From Tritrichomonas musculus (lineage: Eukaryota; Parabasalia; Tritrichomonadida; Tritrichomonadidae), in the NCBI GenBank assembly GCA_039105265.1, contig JAPFFF010000040.1, positions 558,001 through 622,000 on the forward strand: DNA of 64,000 nucleotides, given 5' to 3'. The stretch's first letter is position 1; every line of letters begins with the position of its first letter. Below, one piece after another: positions 9,995 to 20,093 of this stretch. A model generated the notes under the pieces. It had not been told where the DNA came from. It worked only from the letters and a program-made list of their open reading frames with translations, and did not search any database. Position numbers and translations under genes: made by a program.

Positions 9995-10190
9995 GAGAAA
10001 CATTGCTTAAATTTACTCATGATAACATAGATCCATATCAACGAGTTGATCCATAAGAAGCAGTTGCTTATGGCGCATGCATTATTGGAGCAAAAACCAA
10101 TTTAGAAAATATGAATACTGGTAATGAATTTTGTGATCCAAATGAATTTGAATTTTTCCAAAATTTTAATGATATTCACCTTTTTTAACG
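9995..10190 (+). pseudogene. Short relic resembling Hsp70
   Basis: One phase reads D-P, a stop, then E-A-V-A-Y-G-A-C-I. This matches the near-invariant N-P-D-E-A-V-A-Y-G-A-A segment of the Hsp70 nucleotide-binding domain, and more open frame follows. Only about 60 codons survive and the frame is interrupted, so this is a fragment and not a gene. Confidence 0.4.
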
Positions 10191-10228
10191 ATTTCAACTT
10201 CAATATTGGCCAACCCTGCACAATATTC

Positions 10229-10484
10229 TTTCATATAATAAGTTAGAATATGTTTATTTTATGTCATTAAAATACTATTTTTAATGATTTTTGCTGGCAT
10301 TAATTTCGATTAATCAAGATTCGATATCAAAAGAATATTTTTTTTGTATGACATTTCATAATTGATAATCGAATTCATCAACTAAAATTTTAAATCGATA
10401 ACATTTTAATATCGATATTATCTGAGTTAAAAAAAGTGCCAAACCTGATAATCGATATCAGAATAACAAGCCTAACCCTTGCCA
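10229..10484 (+). repeat. Dispersed repeat, copy 1 (inverted copy at 33.6 kb)
   Basis: About 250 bp align, with the strand reversed, to 33600-33850. The order of shared words is the same: ATTAAAATACTATTTTTAAT, then ATTTCGATTAATCAAGATT, AATATTTTTTTTGTAT, GATAATCGAATTCATCA, TCTGAGTTAAAAAAAGTG. The copy ends in TGATATCAGAATAACAAGCC. A related element is at 44923. No coding frame; probably a non-autonomous transposon family with TAGGCTTGTTATTCT at one end. Confidence 0.75.
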
Positions 10485-10720
10485 AAATATGAAATTTTGA
10501 ATGAAAAATGTAAGTTGGGCTACTCCCTTAAAAAACTTCATAAACATTATCTTTGAAATCTGTCACATTTTAGGGCATAGTTGGCTTTTCTAATTTTTGA
10601 ATAGTTTATTCATTGAAAAAGTTCAAGAACCAACTATTTTTTAAAAATTTTTATATTCAAAAAGTGAATATAAAAAATAAGACATAGAATTTTTTTATTT
10701 CACATATCATAAAAATTTTT

Positions 10721-11569
10721 ATGAGCACCAAAGAAGTATCATTGGAACAATTTTCATTAATAAAATATATAAAACGAGATCACCAAGGAAAAAAATTATT
10801 AATTGAAGATAAAGAAACAAAGGAGCAATATTTTGCTAACTCATGTTACGATGAAGATTCTGAAAATGAACTAAGGCATGAACTCCATATTTTAGAAAAG
10901 TACTGCCATTCAACATTCACAAATTTAATTGGCTATTCTGAAATTGATTTCATTGGAAGAGAATGCTTTACACTAATATATGAGTATGCTGTGAATGACT
11001 CACTTCAAAGTTTATTAGACAAAGGAACATTGGACAACACCCAAAGGCAAATAATCTTGGTTGGAATTTGTCGAGGAATGATGCTTCTCCATGCTAATCG
11101 AACGATAATTCGAAGTCTCAAGCCGAAAAACATTTTAATTGATGAAAATTTCCATCCTCGCATTAGCAATTTTACTTATGCAGAACAAATTGAGGATGGA
11201 AAAGAAATATTCTATGGTATTGGCAGTATTTATTATATGGCACCTGAAATTTATTGTGGAGGAGAAGTTGATATCTCATCTGATGTTTTTTCATTTGCTA
11301 TTTTAATGTTTCAAGTAGTAACAAATTCAGTGAAGCCTTATATTTATATTTCAGAAAGGTCTATATTTGATCTTGGAGTTCGCCCGGTTTTTAATGTTCC
11401 TGTTAAAATTCCTATCAAGTCATTAATTGAAAGATGCTGGTCTGGTGATCCTGATGAAAGGCCAACGTTTGAAGAACTTTTTCACAAACTTGCTTTTGAA
11501 TCTGAATTTTTTCTTGACGATGTTAATACTGAAAAATTGCTTTCTTATGTAAATTCAATTATAAAATAA
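10721..11569 (+). CDS. TKL-like pseudokinase
   Basis: The 282-aa protein is one kinase-fold domain starting at a true ATG. Fold landmarks are present: the hinge L-I-Y-E-Y-A at 85-90, L-K-P-K-N-I-L at 133-139, A-P-E at 174-176, D-V-F-S-F-A at 188-193 and R-C-W...D-E-R-P-T-F at 238-250. Catalytic residues are replaced: HRD reads I-R-S (130-132), DFG reads N-F-T (150-152), and no glycine-rich loop or AxK lysine is visible near 20-41. It should therefore be catalytically dead, perhaps a scaffold or allosteric partner. The intact frame and retained fold residues argue against a simple pseudogene. TCATAAAA sits about 15 bases before the ATG as a likely initiator. Confidence 0.85.
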   Translation: MSTKEVSLEQFSLIKYIKRDHQGKKLLIEDKETKEQYFANSCYDEDSENELRHELHILEKYCHSTFTNLIGYSEIDFIGRECFTLIYEYAVNDSLQSLLDKGTLDNTQRQIILVGICRGMMLLHANRTIIRSLKPKNILIDENFHPRISNFTYAEQIEDGKEIFYGIGSIYYMAPEIYCGGEVDISSDVFSFAILMFQVVTNSVKPYIYISERSIFDLGVRPVFNVPVKIPIKSLIERCWSGDPDERPTFEELFHKLAFESEFFLDDVNTEKLLSYVNSIIK

Positions 11570-11840
11570 ATAAATTCTTTTTCAATTACTATATTTCCAA
11601 ATATTCGCTAATATAGAATATTAACTATCATTATTATTTAAAAATCAAAAGACATTGATTATTGATTGTAATGATAAAACTATTAAATATACATGAAATA
11701 TTTTATAAAGAATCTACTATAAATAATATATATATATATATAATGATTGTAAATGGGAGAAAACAATAAAATAGAAAACAGATGCTTTAAAAATTCTTTT
11801 TTTAAATTGATTATGAGTGATAATTTTAAACAAACAAGAA
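11570..11840. other. Spacer between the pseudokinase and tRNA-Arg
   Basis: AT-rich with a (TA)n run at about 11727-11743. Small frames on either strand here overlap the tRNA and are not genes. Confidence 0.5.
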
Positions 11841-11912
11841 GCCCTCGTAGTGTAATGGACAGCATACAAGACTTCGAATCTTATGGCATGGGTTCGAATC
11901 CCATCGGGGGTA
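11841..11912 (+). tRNA. tRNA-Arg (TCG)
   Basis: 72-nt cloverleaf. The acceptor GCCCTCG pairs with CGGGGGT (G-T at the closing pair). The anticodon loop CTTCGAA has anticodon TCG, reading CGA and, with modification, other CGN codons. The T arm is ATGGG/CCCAT around TTCGAAT. The discriminator is A. No intron, no encoded CCA. The outermost anticodon-stem pair (C-A) is a mismatch. Confidence 0.88.
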
Positions 11913-11918
11913 TTTTTT
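11913..11918 (+). terminator. RNA polymerase III terminator of tRNA-Arg
   Basis: T6 immediately after the discriminator, with a longer T-run from about 11921. Confidence 0.75.
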
Positions 11919-11934
11919 GCTTTTTTTTTTTTGA

Positions 11935-12390
11935 AAATTGCTTTTTTATTTAAATGAAACACCAACAATTCAATATTTTTTATCATCAATTTCCTCATTT
12001 CCCCATTAATAATAATAAATTTAACATATTTGCTGTTAATCATTAAATGTTAATAGATTTGATAAAAATTTTCTAAATTTTACGGTCCTCTCTTAAATGT
12101 GGACATTCCTGTCATAACATTTTCAATGAGAACTCATTTATCAAGAAATATTGATTAATAATAATTGATCAAAGATTTTATTGAAAATGTTATGAAACCA
12201 AGCCAAAAAATAAAAATATAAAACTTCATTCCATAACTTTTGGCCAATCATAATTTCAATTTTCACATAAAAATTATACAAAATTGAATGAAAACAGAAA
12301 TTGAGAAAATTATTGAAATAAAAAGTATTCAAAAATTCTTTATACAAAAGATTATGATATGATATCATTTATTAGTTTACAGGAATAAAA
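11935..12390. other. Spacer, nothing recognised
   Basis: AT-rich. No convincing gene; a 75-codon minus-strand frame (12141-12368) is Phe/Asn/Leu-biased and looks like chance in AT-rich DNA. TATCATTTATTAG at about 12363 may be the initiator of the next gene. Confidence 0.4.
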
Positions 12391-12921
12391 ATGCTAAGTT
12401 TAAATCTCAAATTACACTCAATAAGCTTCATTCAAGATGTGGTTGATCGTAATGGTTCAATTCGAATGACTATCGCAACTTTTCCTGATATGCAAAAACA
12501 AATTGTAAGCCTTGAATCTAAAGATTTGTACAATTTAGAAACATCGATCAAGTTGAAATACAATGAGAGTACAAATATGATCATAATTTATTTTCAAAAG
12601 AAAGGATTATTCAAAGATGGCGAAGTATTTGCCTCAGGGTGCATCCATTCAAGAGAAATTGACGAAAATAAGAATGGTTGTCTCAAAATTGAAATGCGTG
12701 AAATAATTCAACAGTCTGAAGAAAAAAATAATCAAAAAATAGCAAAAGCAAGAAAAATCATGGGAACAATGAAAATAAACTTTTCAATCAAAGAAATATT
12801 TGAAATTAACGATTACGGAAATGATTTAAGTATTGATAAATTTGAACAAAAATCTATATTACAAAAGTTTACAAAAAATATGAATAAAAAGGCTAATGAA
12901 GAACAGTACATTTTCAATTAA
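12391..12921 (+). CDS. Hypothetical protein, 176 aa, possibly a beta-sandwich
   Basis: ATG start and a clean frame. Residues 1-95 alternate hydrophobic and polar residues in a way that suggests beta strands (L-N-L-K-L-H-S-I, M-I-I-I-Y-F). Residues 105-135 are Lys/Glu/Gln-rich and helical. A further strand-like K-I-N-F-S-I-K-E-I-F precedes a basic tail. A degenerate C2-like fold is conceivable, but the Asp ligand pattern is absent and no family is recognised. It lies between the tRNA and kinase relics with no sign of co-regulation. Confidence 0.55.
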   Translation: MLSLNLKLHSISFIQDVVDRNGSIRMTIATFPDMQKQIVSLESKDLYNLETSIKLKYNESTNMIIIYFQKKGLFKDGEVFASGCIHSREIDENKNGCLKIEMREIIQQSEEKNNQKIAKARKIMGTMKINFSIKEIFEINDYGNDLSIDKFEQKSILQKFTKNMNKKANEEQYIFN

Positions 12922-13128
12922 TTGTTTGTACTAATTGTTATTAATAATAATAAAAAAAAAATTCTAATATATTACATATTATTATCTAAGAAACTTGTTT
13001 ATTTAAATTTATATTTGGCTTTTATACATCTTTTTTGATAAAATAATGTGTGCAAGTAAATTAACAATATTGTTTTCAAAAAGAATTTCATATGATCAGA
13101 GTAAAAAATTTCCTAATTTTTCATTTTA

Positions 13129-13510
13129 ATGGAACCTGAAAGCTCATACTTTAATTCATCGGATTACAAATTCACTGGTTCCAATATTGATGAAGGAGCA
13201 TTTGAGAATGTCTTCCTTGTGAAGAACATCAACCTCTATGTCGTCGGTGACCAAGAATATGCATCAAAGATAATTAATGCCCAAAGCGACTGCTCAAGCA
13301 AAGAACAAGTGAATCTCATAGGTGAAACGGAAATCCTCCACGGCCTTGTCAAATTCACAGGCATCGACTTCCATCACAGCTCTAGCATACAATTCTCCTT
13401 GAATACCTCGCCAAACAATGAAGAACAATCCATAAAAGATCCTTCTTCAATTTTGTTTTACAGATGAAGGAATTGTTTCTGTCATAAATGATGTGCATCC
13501 ATTAAAAGCA
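13129..13510 (+). pseudogene. Kinase N-lobe fragment (TKL-like)
   Basis: The frame starts at an ATG with an initiator-like TTTTTCATTTTA directly before it. It reads as a kinase N-lobe. The nucleotide loop survives as G-S-N-I-D-E-G-A-F-E-N-V-F-L-V (residues 17-31). The beta-3 segment Y-A-S-K-I-I-N holds the lysine. A helix-C-like segment is followed by L-V-K-F-T-G-I. The frame ends at a stop at 13467, where one more phase continues coding-like for about 15 codons. No catalytic loop follows. It is a decayed first half, and a second, N-terminally truncated kinase copy lies directly downstream. Confidence 0.6.
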
Positions 13511-13830
13511 TAACGTGATATTGATTTAATGATATGCAATTTGAAAATGCAAAAACGCCAATAAATGTAACTTGAGTTAATGATTTACATGATCTGAATA
13601 ATCTAGCGTTAATTGAATTAATGTTTGGAGGAATTGCAACTCTTTTTAAATTGCTATTATTTCAAATGAGAAGTAACTTAATATATTCTTTATATGCAGT
13701 TTAAAATATTTTATTTCATATTCATTGGAATTCGCCGAATCTTTTAATTCACAACAAGAAAAATAATATTTTCCCTTTTTTTACACTTAAATGCTTCACT
13801 ATTTTTGAATATTTATAATAACAAAAATGA

Positions 13831-14800
13831 TTTTGCAAATTAGCAAGTAAAATATCATTGAAGGAACTAGAGATAGAAGAAGATGAAGAAGGGTCCCCAT
13901 CATTAATACGAAATCTTGTGAGAGAAGTAAATATTATGTCCAAACTTAATCATCCATCAATTGTTAAATTTATTGGTTTCAGCCGTAATAACTTTAGTGG
14001 AGATCCAAAACCAGTAATTATCACCGAATTAGTGACTGGTGGCTCATTGGGTACTCTTATTGAATCAGAACGAAACGGAATATCAAATGATAAATGGAAT
14101 CCCACTCGTAAGCTTATTACATTATATGGTGTTGCCTCAGCAATGTCATATCTTCACTCCCATAACATAATTCACCGTGATTTAAAGCCCGATAGCATTC
14201 TCATGGATAATCAATTATATCCGAAGATTGCTGATTTTGGTCTTTCAAAAATATTACATAGAAACGAAGATAGCTTATCAGCTGTGTCTACTGGCGGTTT
14301 TAAAGGAACAGTTTTGTACTCTTCAACAGAAATATTAATTGATGCTGAATATACTACAGCAGGTGACGTTTATTCATTTGGAATCATTGCTTATGAAGTA
14401 ATCACAAATGACGAACCTTTTAAAGATTGCTCCCTTACTGAATTGCTCATAAAAGTGACAAATGGAACTCGACCTCCTTTTGAACGCGAAATTCCGAATT
14501 CTTACAAAAATTTGATCGAAAGATGCTGGGCACAAGAACAGTCAGATCGTCCAACTTTTGAGCCAATTGTTGATGAACTGAAAAATGATAACAGATTTTT
14601 AACTGACTTGATTGATGAAGTGGGCTTTATCAATAACGTTGACTACATTGACGACTGCTAAATTTCCTTTGAAAAATGGAAAAAGATTGTTTCAATTGAG
14701 GAGCTCATTAAAAGGAAAAAAGAAGAATCTGATGATTCTGATGGTGATGATTTATTATCAGAATTTGATGATGAAGACGTTATATATATTGGAATGTAAG
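13831..14800 (+). pseudogene. TKL-like kinase missing its first strands, with an in-frame stop before a conserved acidic tail
   Basis: The open frame begins after a stop at 13828 and reads from the beta-3 strand (A-S-K-I-S) onward. Motifs are intact: H-R-D-L-K-P-D-S-I-L, A-D-F-G-L-S-K, S-S-T-E in place of APE, D-V-Y-S-F-G and R-C-W-A...S-D-R-P-T-F. The glycine loop and an initiating ATG are absent; the first in-frame ATG is 13936, inside the N-lobe. The frame stops at TAA 14659-14661. The same phase stays open for 45 more codons and encodes an acidic tail (E-S-D-D-S-D-G-D-D-L-L-S-E-F-D-D-E-D) ending at a stop at 14798-14800. This looks like a recent single stop in a longer gene, or read-through. 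With the upstream N-lobe fragment it suggests a damaged tandem duplication. Confidence 0.65.
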
Positions 14801-14883
14801 TAGTTGATTTTCACCAATGCAATAATAATACAAATAGTAATCTTTATTTATTTAAATTTTTATTTAATCAATTAAGTAAAGTA

Positions 14884-17001
14884 TTAAATAATTTTTTTTT
14901 CTAATAAGAAAATAATTTTTTTATATTTTTTTTCAATTGCCAATTGCAAGGCGGTTTTTTTCAGCAAAATTTTCCCATAATTGTCATAAATTGATTCACG
15001 ATTAACATCTATATTTGGCTTCGTCAATAACAGTTTTACAGCTTCATAATTATTATTTTCAACAGATAAATACAATGGAGATTTATTATTAATTATTTTC
15101 GTTTCATTTGTTTTTGAACGATCTTCTTCAAATCCCAAATTGACATCAATATTAGCATTATCTATCAAAATTTGAAAAATTTTTACGTTCATGTATTTAA
15201 TTGCAAAGTACAATGTGTGTTTTTTTATTGTTGTTGACCATCTACGATATTGTTTACATCCTCCAGATTCTTCTATATCAGATAATGATATCTCATTGAT
15301 ACGAATATTTGGATCAGATATCAAGAGCTTTATTATGCAAAAATTTCTTTTTCTTATTGCATGATGCAGTAACGGTTGTGCATAATATTCTTTATAATGT
15401 TTATGTCCCTTTGAGCAATAATCTTTTAGGCTTTTACTTTTAGTCATAACATCATTGACGTTAAAACATGCATTTTTCATCAAAAATTGGACAACTTCAG
15501 CATATCCACTTTCAATTGCTTCATAAAAAATTGATTTTTCTTTTGAATTTTTGTAAAAAACATCTTCGTCACTATCCTTGCATGTTTTGTAGTAACTTAT
15601 TGATTGTGAAGTTAGATCAATCTGAGGCAATGATAAAAAAAGTTGAATTATATCTATATTTCCTTTTAAAATAGCAATATGTAAAACTGTTGAAATATCA
15701 TATTTATATTCATTTACTCCATACTCATCTATTTTTTGCCTCCTTTTCGAACGTCGGCGTTCTTTAACGTCTTCAGAGTTTTCATCAAAAATGCCATTTT
15801 TCATTTCAATATATTTTACAATATTTACCTTTTGTTCAGGAAGAGGTTTGTAAATACAATAGTCATAATCAATATTACAAATGTTTTCTTTACAAAGAAA
15901 CTCAACAACTAAAAAATAATCATATTTTGATAAATAAAAAGGAGCATTCAAATTCCCATCATTTTTGCAAGAATTAATTAAATAACAAACAATTTCATCT
16001 GTAAAAAAGTCAAAATTATAAGATTTGAGACTTTTTCTATACAAGTAATTATTGTATATTTTTTCATTGTCACAGAAATTGCTTTGGAAATATTCAGCTA
16101 TTTCATTATGATGACATTTGATTGATTCAATAATGAGGTATTGATAAGTATCGCAAAGAGTTTTTATTTTTTGTTCTTCAAGAAAATTTATTATTTCAAC
16201 ATTTCTGCCATGAACTGCATATGGCCAAATTGAAGTTTCCAATTGAACTTTTTGATGACATAAATATTTGAATATTTGAATTGCCCCACAAAAAGCTGAG
16301 TATTCAATTAATGAAAGTTTCTTATTTATTAAAAATAAATGGGTCTCATAGATTGATGGATGGATTATTGTTGATGGGGAAATATTCGTTTGTTCTAAAT
16401 AACTAATAAAATCAACAATTTGGTCATTTCGAATAAGATTGCATAAATAATTATCATTTTCTCCAATTTCTCGTTTCTTTTTAAATTCTTCAATATCAAC
16501 TTCTTTCATTGCATGAATTTTTGTTTTTGTATTATCATCGAAATAAGTTTCAAATTCTGGGTAGAAATATTCAAGATATTTCCTTTTCAAAAATTTTTTA
16601 TTACAAGCAATATCAGAGTAAATTTCTTCTGTTGGTGTTAAAATTCTAGATTTGAAAAGAAATAGAAGAAGTCTCTTGTTACTTTGGAAAATATGAAAAA
16701 TTTCGAAAATTGTGAAAAAATTTTGAATTTGTTCTCGAAAACTTTGAATTATCAGCTCTATTTTACTGAAGAAATTGTTTGATCTGTGATAATAGTTTGA
16801 GAGTGAAACAATTAAAAATAAAAATGATTTCATTTCATATTTATTCTCTGACAATTTTTGATTATTTAAATAGTCATTAAATATATTAAAACTTCCATCA
16901 ATATTGTCTTGGCTGTCTAAAAAGGTGACAAGATTTTCTTCAATGTTTTTCATTTTCCTGAAATAATTTAGAGGAAATTGCTCTGCATCACAATGTTTCA
17001 T
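14884..17001 (-). CDS. DUF3447/ankyrin-repeat protein, 705 aa
   Basis: ATG start with TTCATTTTTC just upstream as initiator. Residues 1-170 form a helical, mostly hydrophobic N-terminal region typical of trichomonad ankyrin proteins. The DUF3447 segment follows at about 200-310 (L-S-L-I-E-Y-S-A-F-C-G-A-I-Q-I-F-K-Y-L, V-H-G-R-N-V-E-I-I-N-F-L-E). From about 430 come recognisable ankyrin repeats: T-V-L-H-I-A-I-L-K-G-N-I-D-I-I-Q-L-F-L, P-L-L-H-H-A-I-R-K-R-N-F, T-L-Y-F-A-I-K-Y-M-N, S-P-L-Y-L-S-V-E-N-N-N-Y-E-A-V-K-L-L-L and T-A-L-Q-L-A-I. Some repeats carry charged insertions. No membrane segment; a cytosolic or nuclear protein-interaction scaffold is likely. It belongs to the same family as the 1270-aa protein at 20989-24801. 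Confidence 0.9.
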   Translation of the reverse strand: MKHCDAEQFPLNYFRKMKNIEENLVTFLDSQDNIDGSFNIFNDYLNNQKLSENKYEMKSFLFLIVSLSNYYHRSNNFFSKIELIIQSFREQIQNFFTIFEIFHIFQSNKRLLLFLFKSRILTPTEEIYSDIACNKKFLKRKYLEYFYPEFETYFDDNTKTKIHAMKEVDIEEFKKKREIGENDNYLCNLIRNDQIVDFISYLEQTNISPSTIIHPSIYETHLFLINKKLSLIEYSAFCGAIQIFKYLCHQKVQLETSIWPYAVHGRNVEIINFLEEQKIKTLCDTYQYLIIESIKCHHNEIAEYFQSNFCDNEKIYNNYLYRKSLKSYNFDFFTDEIVCYLINSCKNDGNLNAPFYLSKYDYFLVVEFLCKENICNIDYDYCIYKPLPEQKVNIVKYIEMKNGIFDENSEDVKERRRSKRRQKIDEYGVNEYKYDISTVLHIAILKGNIDIIQLFLSLPQIDLTSQSISYYKTCKDSDEDVFYKNSKEKSIFYEAIESGYAEVVQFLMKNACFNVNDVMTKSKSLKDYCSKGHKHYKEYYAQPLLHHAIRKRNFCIIKLLISDPNIRINEISLSDIEESGGCKQYRRWSTTIKKHTLYFAIKYMNVKIFQILIDNANIDVNLGFEEDRSKTNETKIINNKSPLYLSVENNNYEAVKLLLTKPNIDVNRESIYDNYGKILLKKTALQLAIEKKYKKIIFLLEKKII

Positions 17002-17136
17002 TTTGAAAAATGAAGGAATTCAAAAAATTTTTTTGTAATTCACCTTTTTCCAACACCCTTTTGAAAAAACTTACAAACCATTTTTATGAAAAATATGCCC
17101 TTTTTAGAATAAAATTTTAGTTTTCAATAGGGATTT

Positions 17137-17958
17137 CAGTGTTGTTTATCGATACGACTAAATACCGGTTACCAAAAAAGTATCGGTATTCGGTAAGTAT
17201 CGATACTTTTTTGCTCGGTATTTTTTTGTATCGATTCAAAAGTGCTTCGGTATTTTTAGAGTATCAGCGGTTATTAAAAAAGTACTTTATAATACTTTTT
17301 ATCAGTATCGATACGGTATTTTGAAATATAAATTTTATTAATAAATAATAGAAAAAAATATTAAAACATTTGATTATTTAATTTTAAATAAATATTTTAA
17401 TTATAAATATAATTACTCGTTTATAAAAAGTATATTATTATATTTCTTCTTCAGAAATCTCATTATATCCATCTTCAATAAACAATCAAAATTTTCGATA
17501 TCATTATTAACATTATAAACAATAAAATTTTTATATTTTATGTACTCTTTCAAATTAATAATTAATAACAATAATTCTGAAATGCTATATTCATCTGCAA
17601 ATAGAAATTGAATTAAAAATGATTAAATATAAGGTTTTACAAAAACCATTGATTATTCAATCATTACAATGACTATTTGTTATAAAATATCTAACTAAAG
17701 AGAAACAGCATTATTCATCAAAATTTCAAAAATTTTATTATTTAATTGGCCTTTTGTCAATAAAATTAAAGTGAATCAGATACAATTTTTTTTAAAAAAA
17801 TACCGGCAAAAAACCTGACGTTCGATACAAATTTTCCACTTTTGAATCGATACTTCGGTTTTTTATCGATAAATACCGTTACCGGCGGTTAGAGCCGGTA
17901 ATATCGATATTTTACCGGGAAAATAACCGCTACCGGAGAGGATCGATACACAACCCTG
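17137..17958. mobile_element. hAT-type MITE, 822 bp, with exact 8-bp target duplication
   Basis: The left end reads CAGTGTTGTTTATCGATAC and the right end, reverse-complemented, CAGGGTTGTGTATCGATCC. Both sides are followed by subterminal ACCGGTA/TACCGGT-rich DNA in inverted order. AGGGATTT flanks it exactly at 17129-17136 and 17959-17966. CAGKGTTG ends with an 8-bp duplication place it in the hAT superfamily. The interior is AT-rich with no transposase; a 61-codon frame at its left end is made of the repeat itself. The uniform, undiverged duplication suggests a relatively recent insertion. Confidence 0.9.
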
Positions 17959-17999
17959 AGGGATTTATTTTTAGACCAAAGATTAAAAAACATTGTCTT

Positions 18000-18975
18000 T
18001 TTTTTTGATATCAAAATTTATATAGAGGAAGTCAACTAAAGGTGGGTGGAGTTTTGTTTGGAATAAAAATTCTTTTATTTGATATATTATATTTTTAATA
18101 TAATATTAATTAGAATTATTAATTATTTATAAGTATTTATTCGTTGATCGCAGCTAAATATATGTTTTTATTTTTCAGTTGTCATTGAATTTTTTGAATA
18201 GGAATAATTGAAAAAATTAAAATAAAATAAAATATGAATTTTTTATTATAATACTCTTGGGTTTTAACTATTTACATACGCAATTGATCATTTTCTTTTT
18301 TGAATGGAAAGCCATCTCTTTTCAATTTGAGAATTGGCTAATAAAAGTTTTGATTATTCACTAAAAACTCTTTTTAGAGTTGCAAAGTATGATTTTTTAA
18401 ACGATCATTACCTATGATTCATCTTGAAATTTTGAATTTCAAAGAGAGTTTTCTTTTATTTTAATTGTGAATCTAGAATAAATATTGGATTCAACAAACA
18501 TGGATTTTGATCTTTTTTTCTGAAGTTTTTGGCCTTTTGATGTCTTATTATGTGTTTTAAGAAATGAATTTTGGGACTATTGTCGATTAAACATAGAATT
18601 AATAGATTAGATTCTGTTGGTTAATTCAAAATTAAGCTCCTTAGGCTTGAATATTTCATTTTATGATAATCTCAAGTAAGTTTAAAAAAATAGTTTCTTG
18701 TATGTTTTTATTTATTTATGTATATTTATAGAATATGAAAATTTAAAAATTGAGAAAAGAATCCAATATCTCACAAAATTTGTGTAATATCATTGAATTA
18801 TTTAATAATAAATACTTGATTATTTAATATGTTATATAATATAATTATTATCTATTTATTTGTGTAGTTATTTGTTTACATTATATTTCATTTTTAAATA
18901 AATATTATTAAATCATCAATAAGATATAATAATGTAACAAAAAATAATATCATAATACAAATTTTAAAACAAATA
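18000..18975. other. Spacer between two mobile elements
   Basis: No gene seen. A partial copy of the dispersed TTTCTTGTATGTTTTT unit lies at 18691-18731 (see 9681). Confidence 0.5.
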
Positions 18976-20091
18976 CCCTTACAAATTAACTGTCATTTTT
19001 TTTTGCGGAATAAACGTACGTAAAATTTTCATTTAAAATTTTAAAATTTTTTTTTTTGAATAAACTCAATTCAAAAAAGAATTGTCATTTACAAAACATA
19101 TATTTTTTAACAGATAATTAGTAATCTTTTAGATTTCATTAGAAAGAAATATGCTTTATAAGAAAATCTTATTTTTTATGAAAAAGTGAATATAATCTAA
19201 TTTTGAAAGAGTGATCGTAAATAATAAAATTCACCCATTTTTTTTACAAGTTCCTTTGCTCAATTTCTACTTAAATCTTGCTTCTGAAACATCGAGACCA
19301 AAATATTATTACAGTTCCTAAGTGTATAGATGATCTCAATTCGTTGCTAATTCGAATTTGAAAAATTATTCGATGACGATATTTATTTTTTTGATTCTTT
19401 TTAATTTTATGGTTTTTACTAAACATATTCTTTATAATCATTCTCTTATTATGCTTTTTATTTGACTCTTTTTGCTTTTTTAATATTATTCTATAAAGAT
19501 TGAAAATCGCTATAATTTGATTAATTTGTGCTTCCAACGTGCGTTTTAGATAATACTTAAGTATAATACTTAAGTATGAATCTTAATTTTATATAATAAT
19601 CACTCAAAAATTTCAATTTTAGTTTTTTTTAAATAAAAAAATATAGAAAAAGTCGATGAATAATGAGATTTATATTAAAAAAATGGTATAAATAAATTTA
19701 ATATTATTTATAATTATATTATAACTATAAATATTGGGATTTAATTTGAATTTTTAATTAATAAAAAAATTGCTAACGATTAAAAAAACAAAATTCGTTA
19801 TAACTTGGGCATTAAATAATATAGGATATAATGATTTAAATCCCCAAAGATTTTATCCAAATGTTTGTTAAATATTAAGAAAAACCTCATTTACATGTAA
19901 AATCAATAATAAACGGTCAAAATTCTGATAAAAAAAAAATTACTTCAAAAAAATTCAATGGGAATAAAAAGAATTGTCAGATTTTGAGAGAGAAAGTAAT
20001 ATTATTTGTGAGAAAATTTTTCAAAAATTTCTTCTTACGTTTACTCGTACGTTTATTCCGCAAAAAAAAATGACAGTTAATTTGTAAGGGT
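18976..20091. mobile_element. Inverted-repeat DNA transposon relic, 1116 bp, TA target
   Basis: The terminal inverted repeats are about 47 bp and nearly identical. They begin CCCTTACAAATTAACTGTC, continue through a T-run and GCGGAATAAACGTACG, and are mirrored at 20042-20091. TA flanks both ends (18974-18975 and 20092-20093), as in Tc1/mariner-type insertion. The interior holds only an 88-codon Lys/Asn/Ile-rich minus frame (19271-19537) and a few scraps, so it is non-autonomous or badly decayed. The well-preserved ends suggest recent activity driven by a transposase elsewhere. Confidence 0.8.
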
Positions 20092-20093
20092 AT

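Noticed and set aside
10205-10226. Possible right end of a hAT element (GGCCAACCCTG)
   Set aside because: No matching left end or 8-bp duplication was found upstream.
11717-12043. Minus- and plus-strand frames overlapping tRNA-Arg
   Set aside because: They run through a well-formed tRNA gene and its T-run; such frames are a known annotation artefact.
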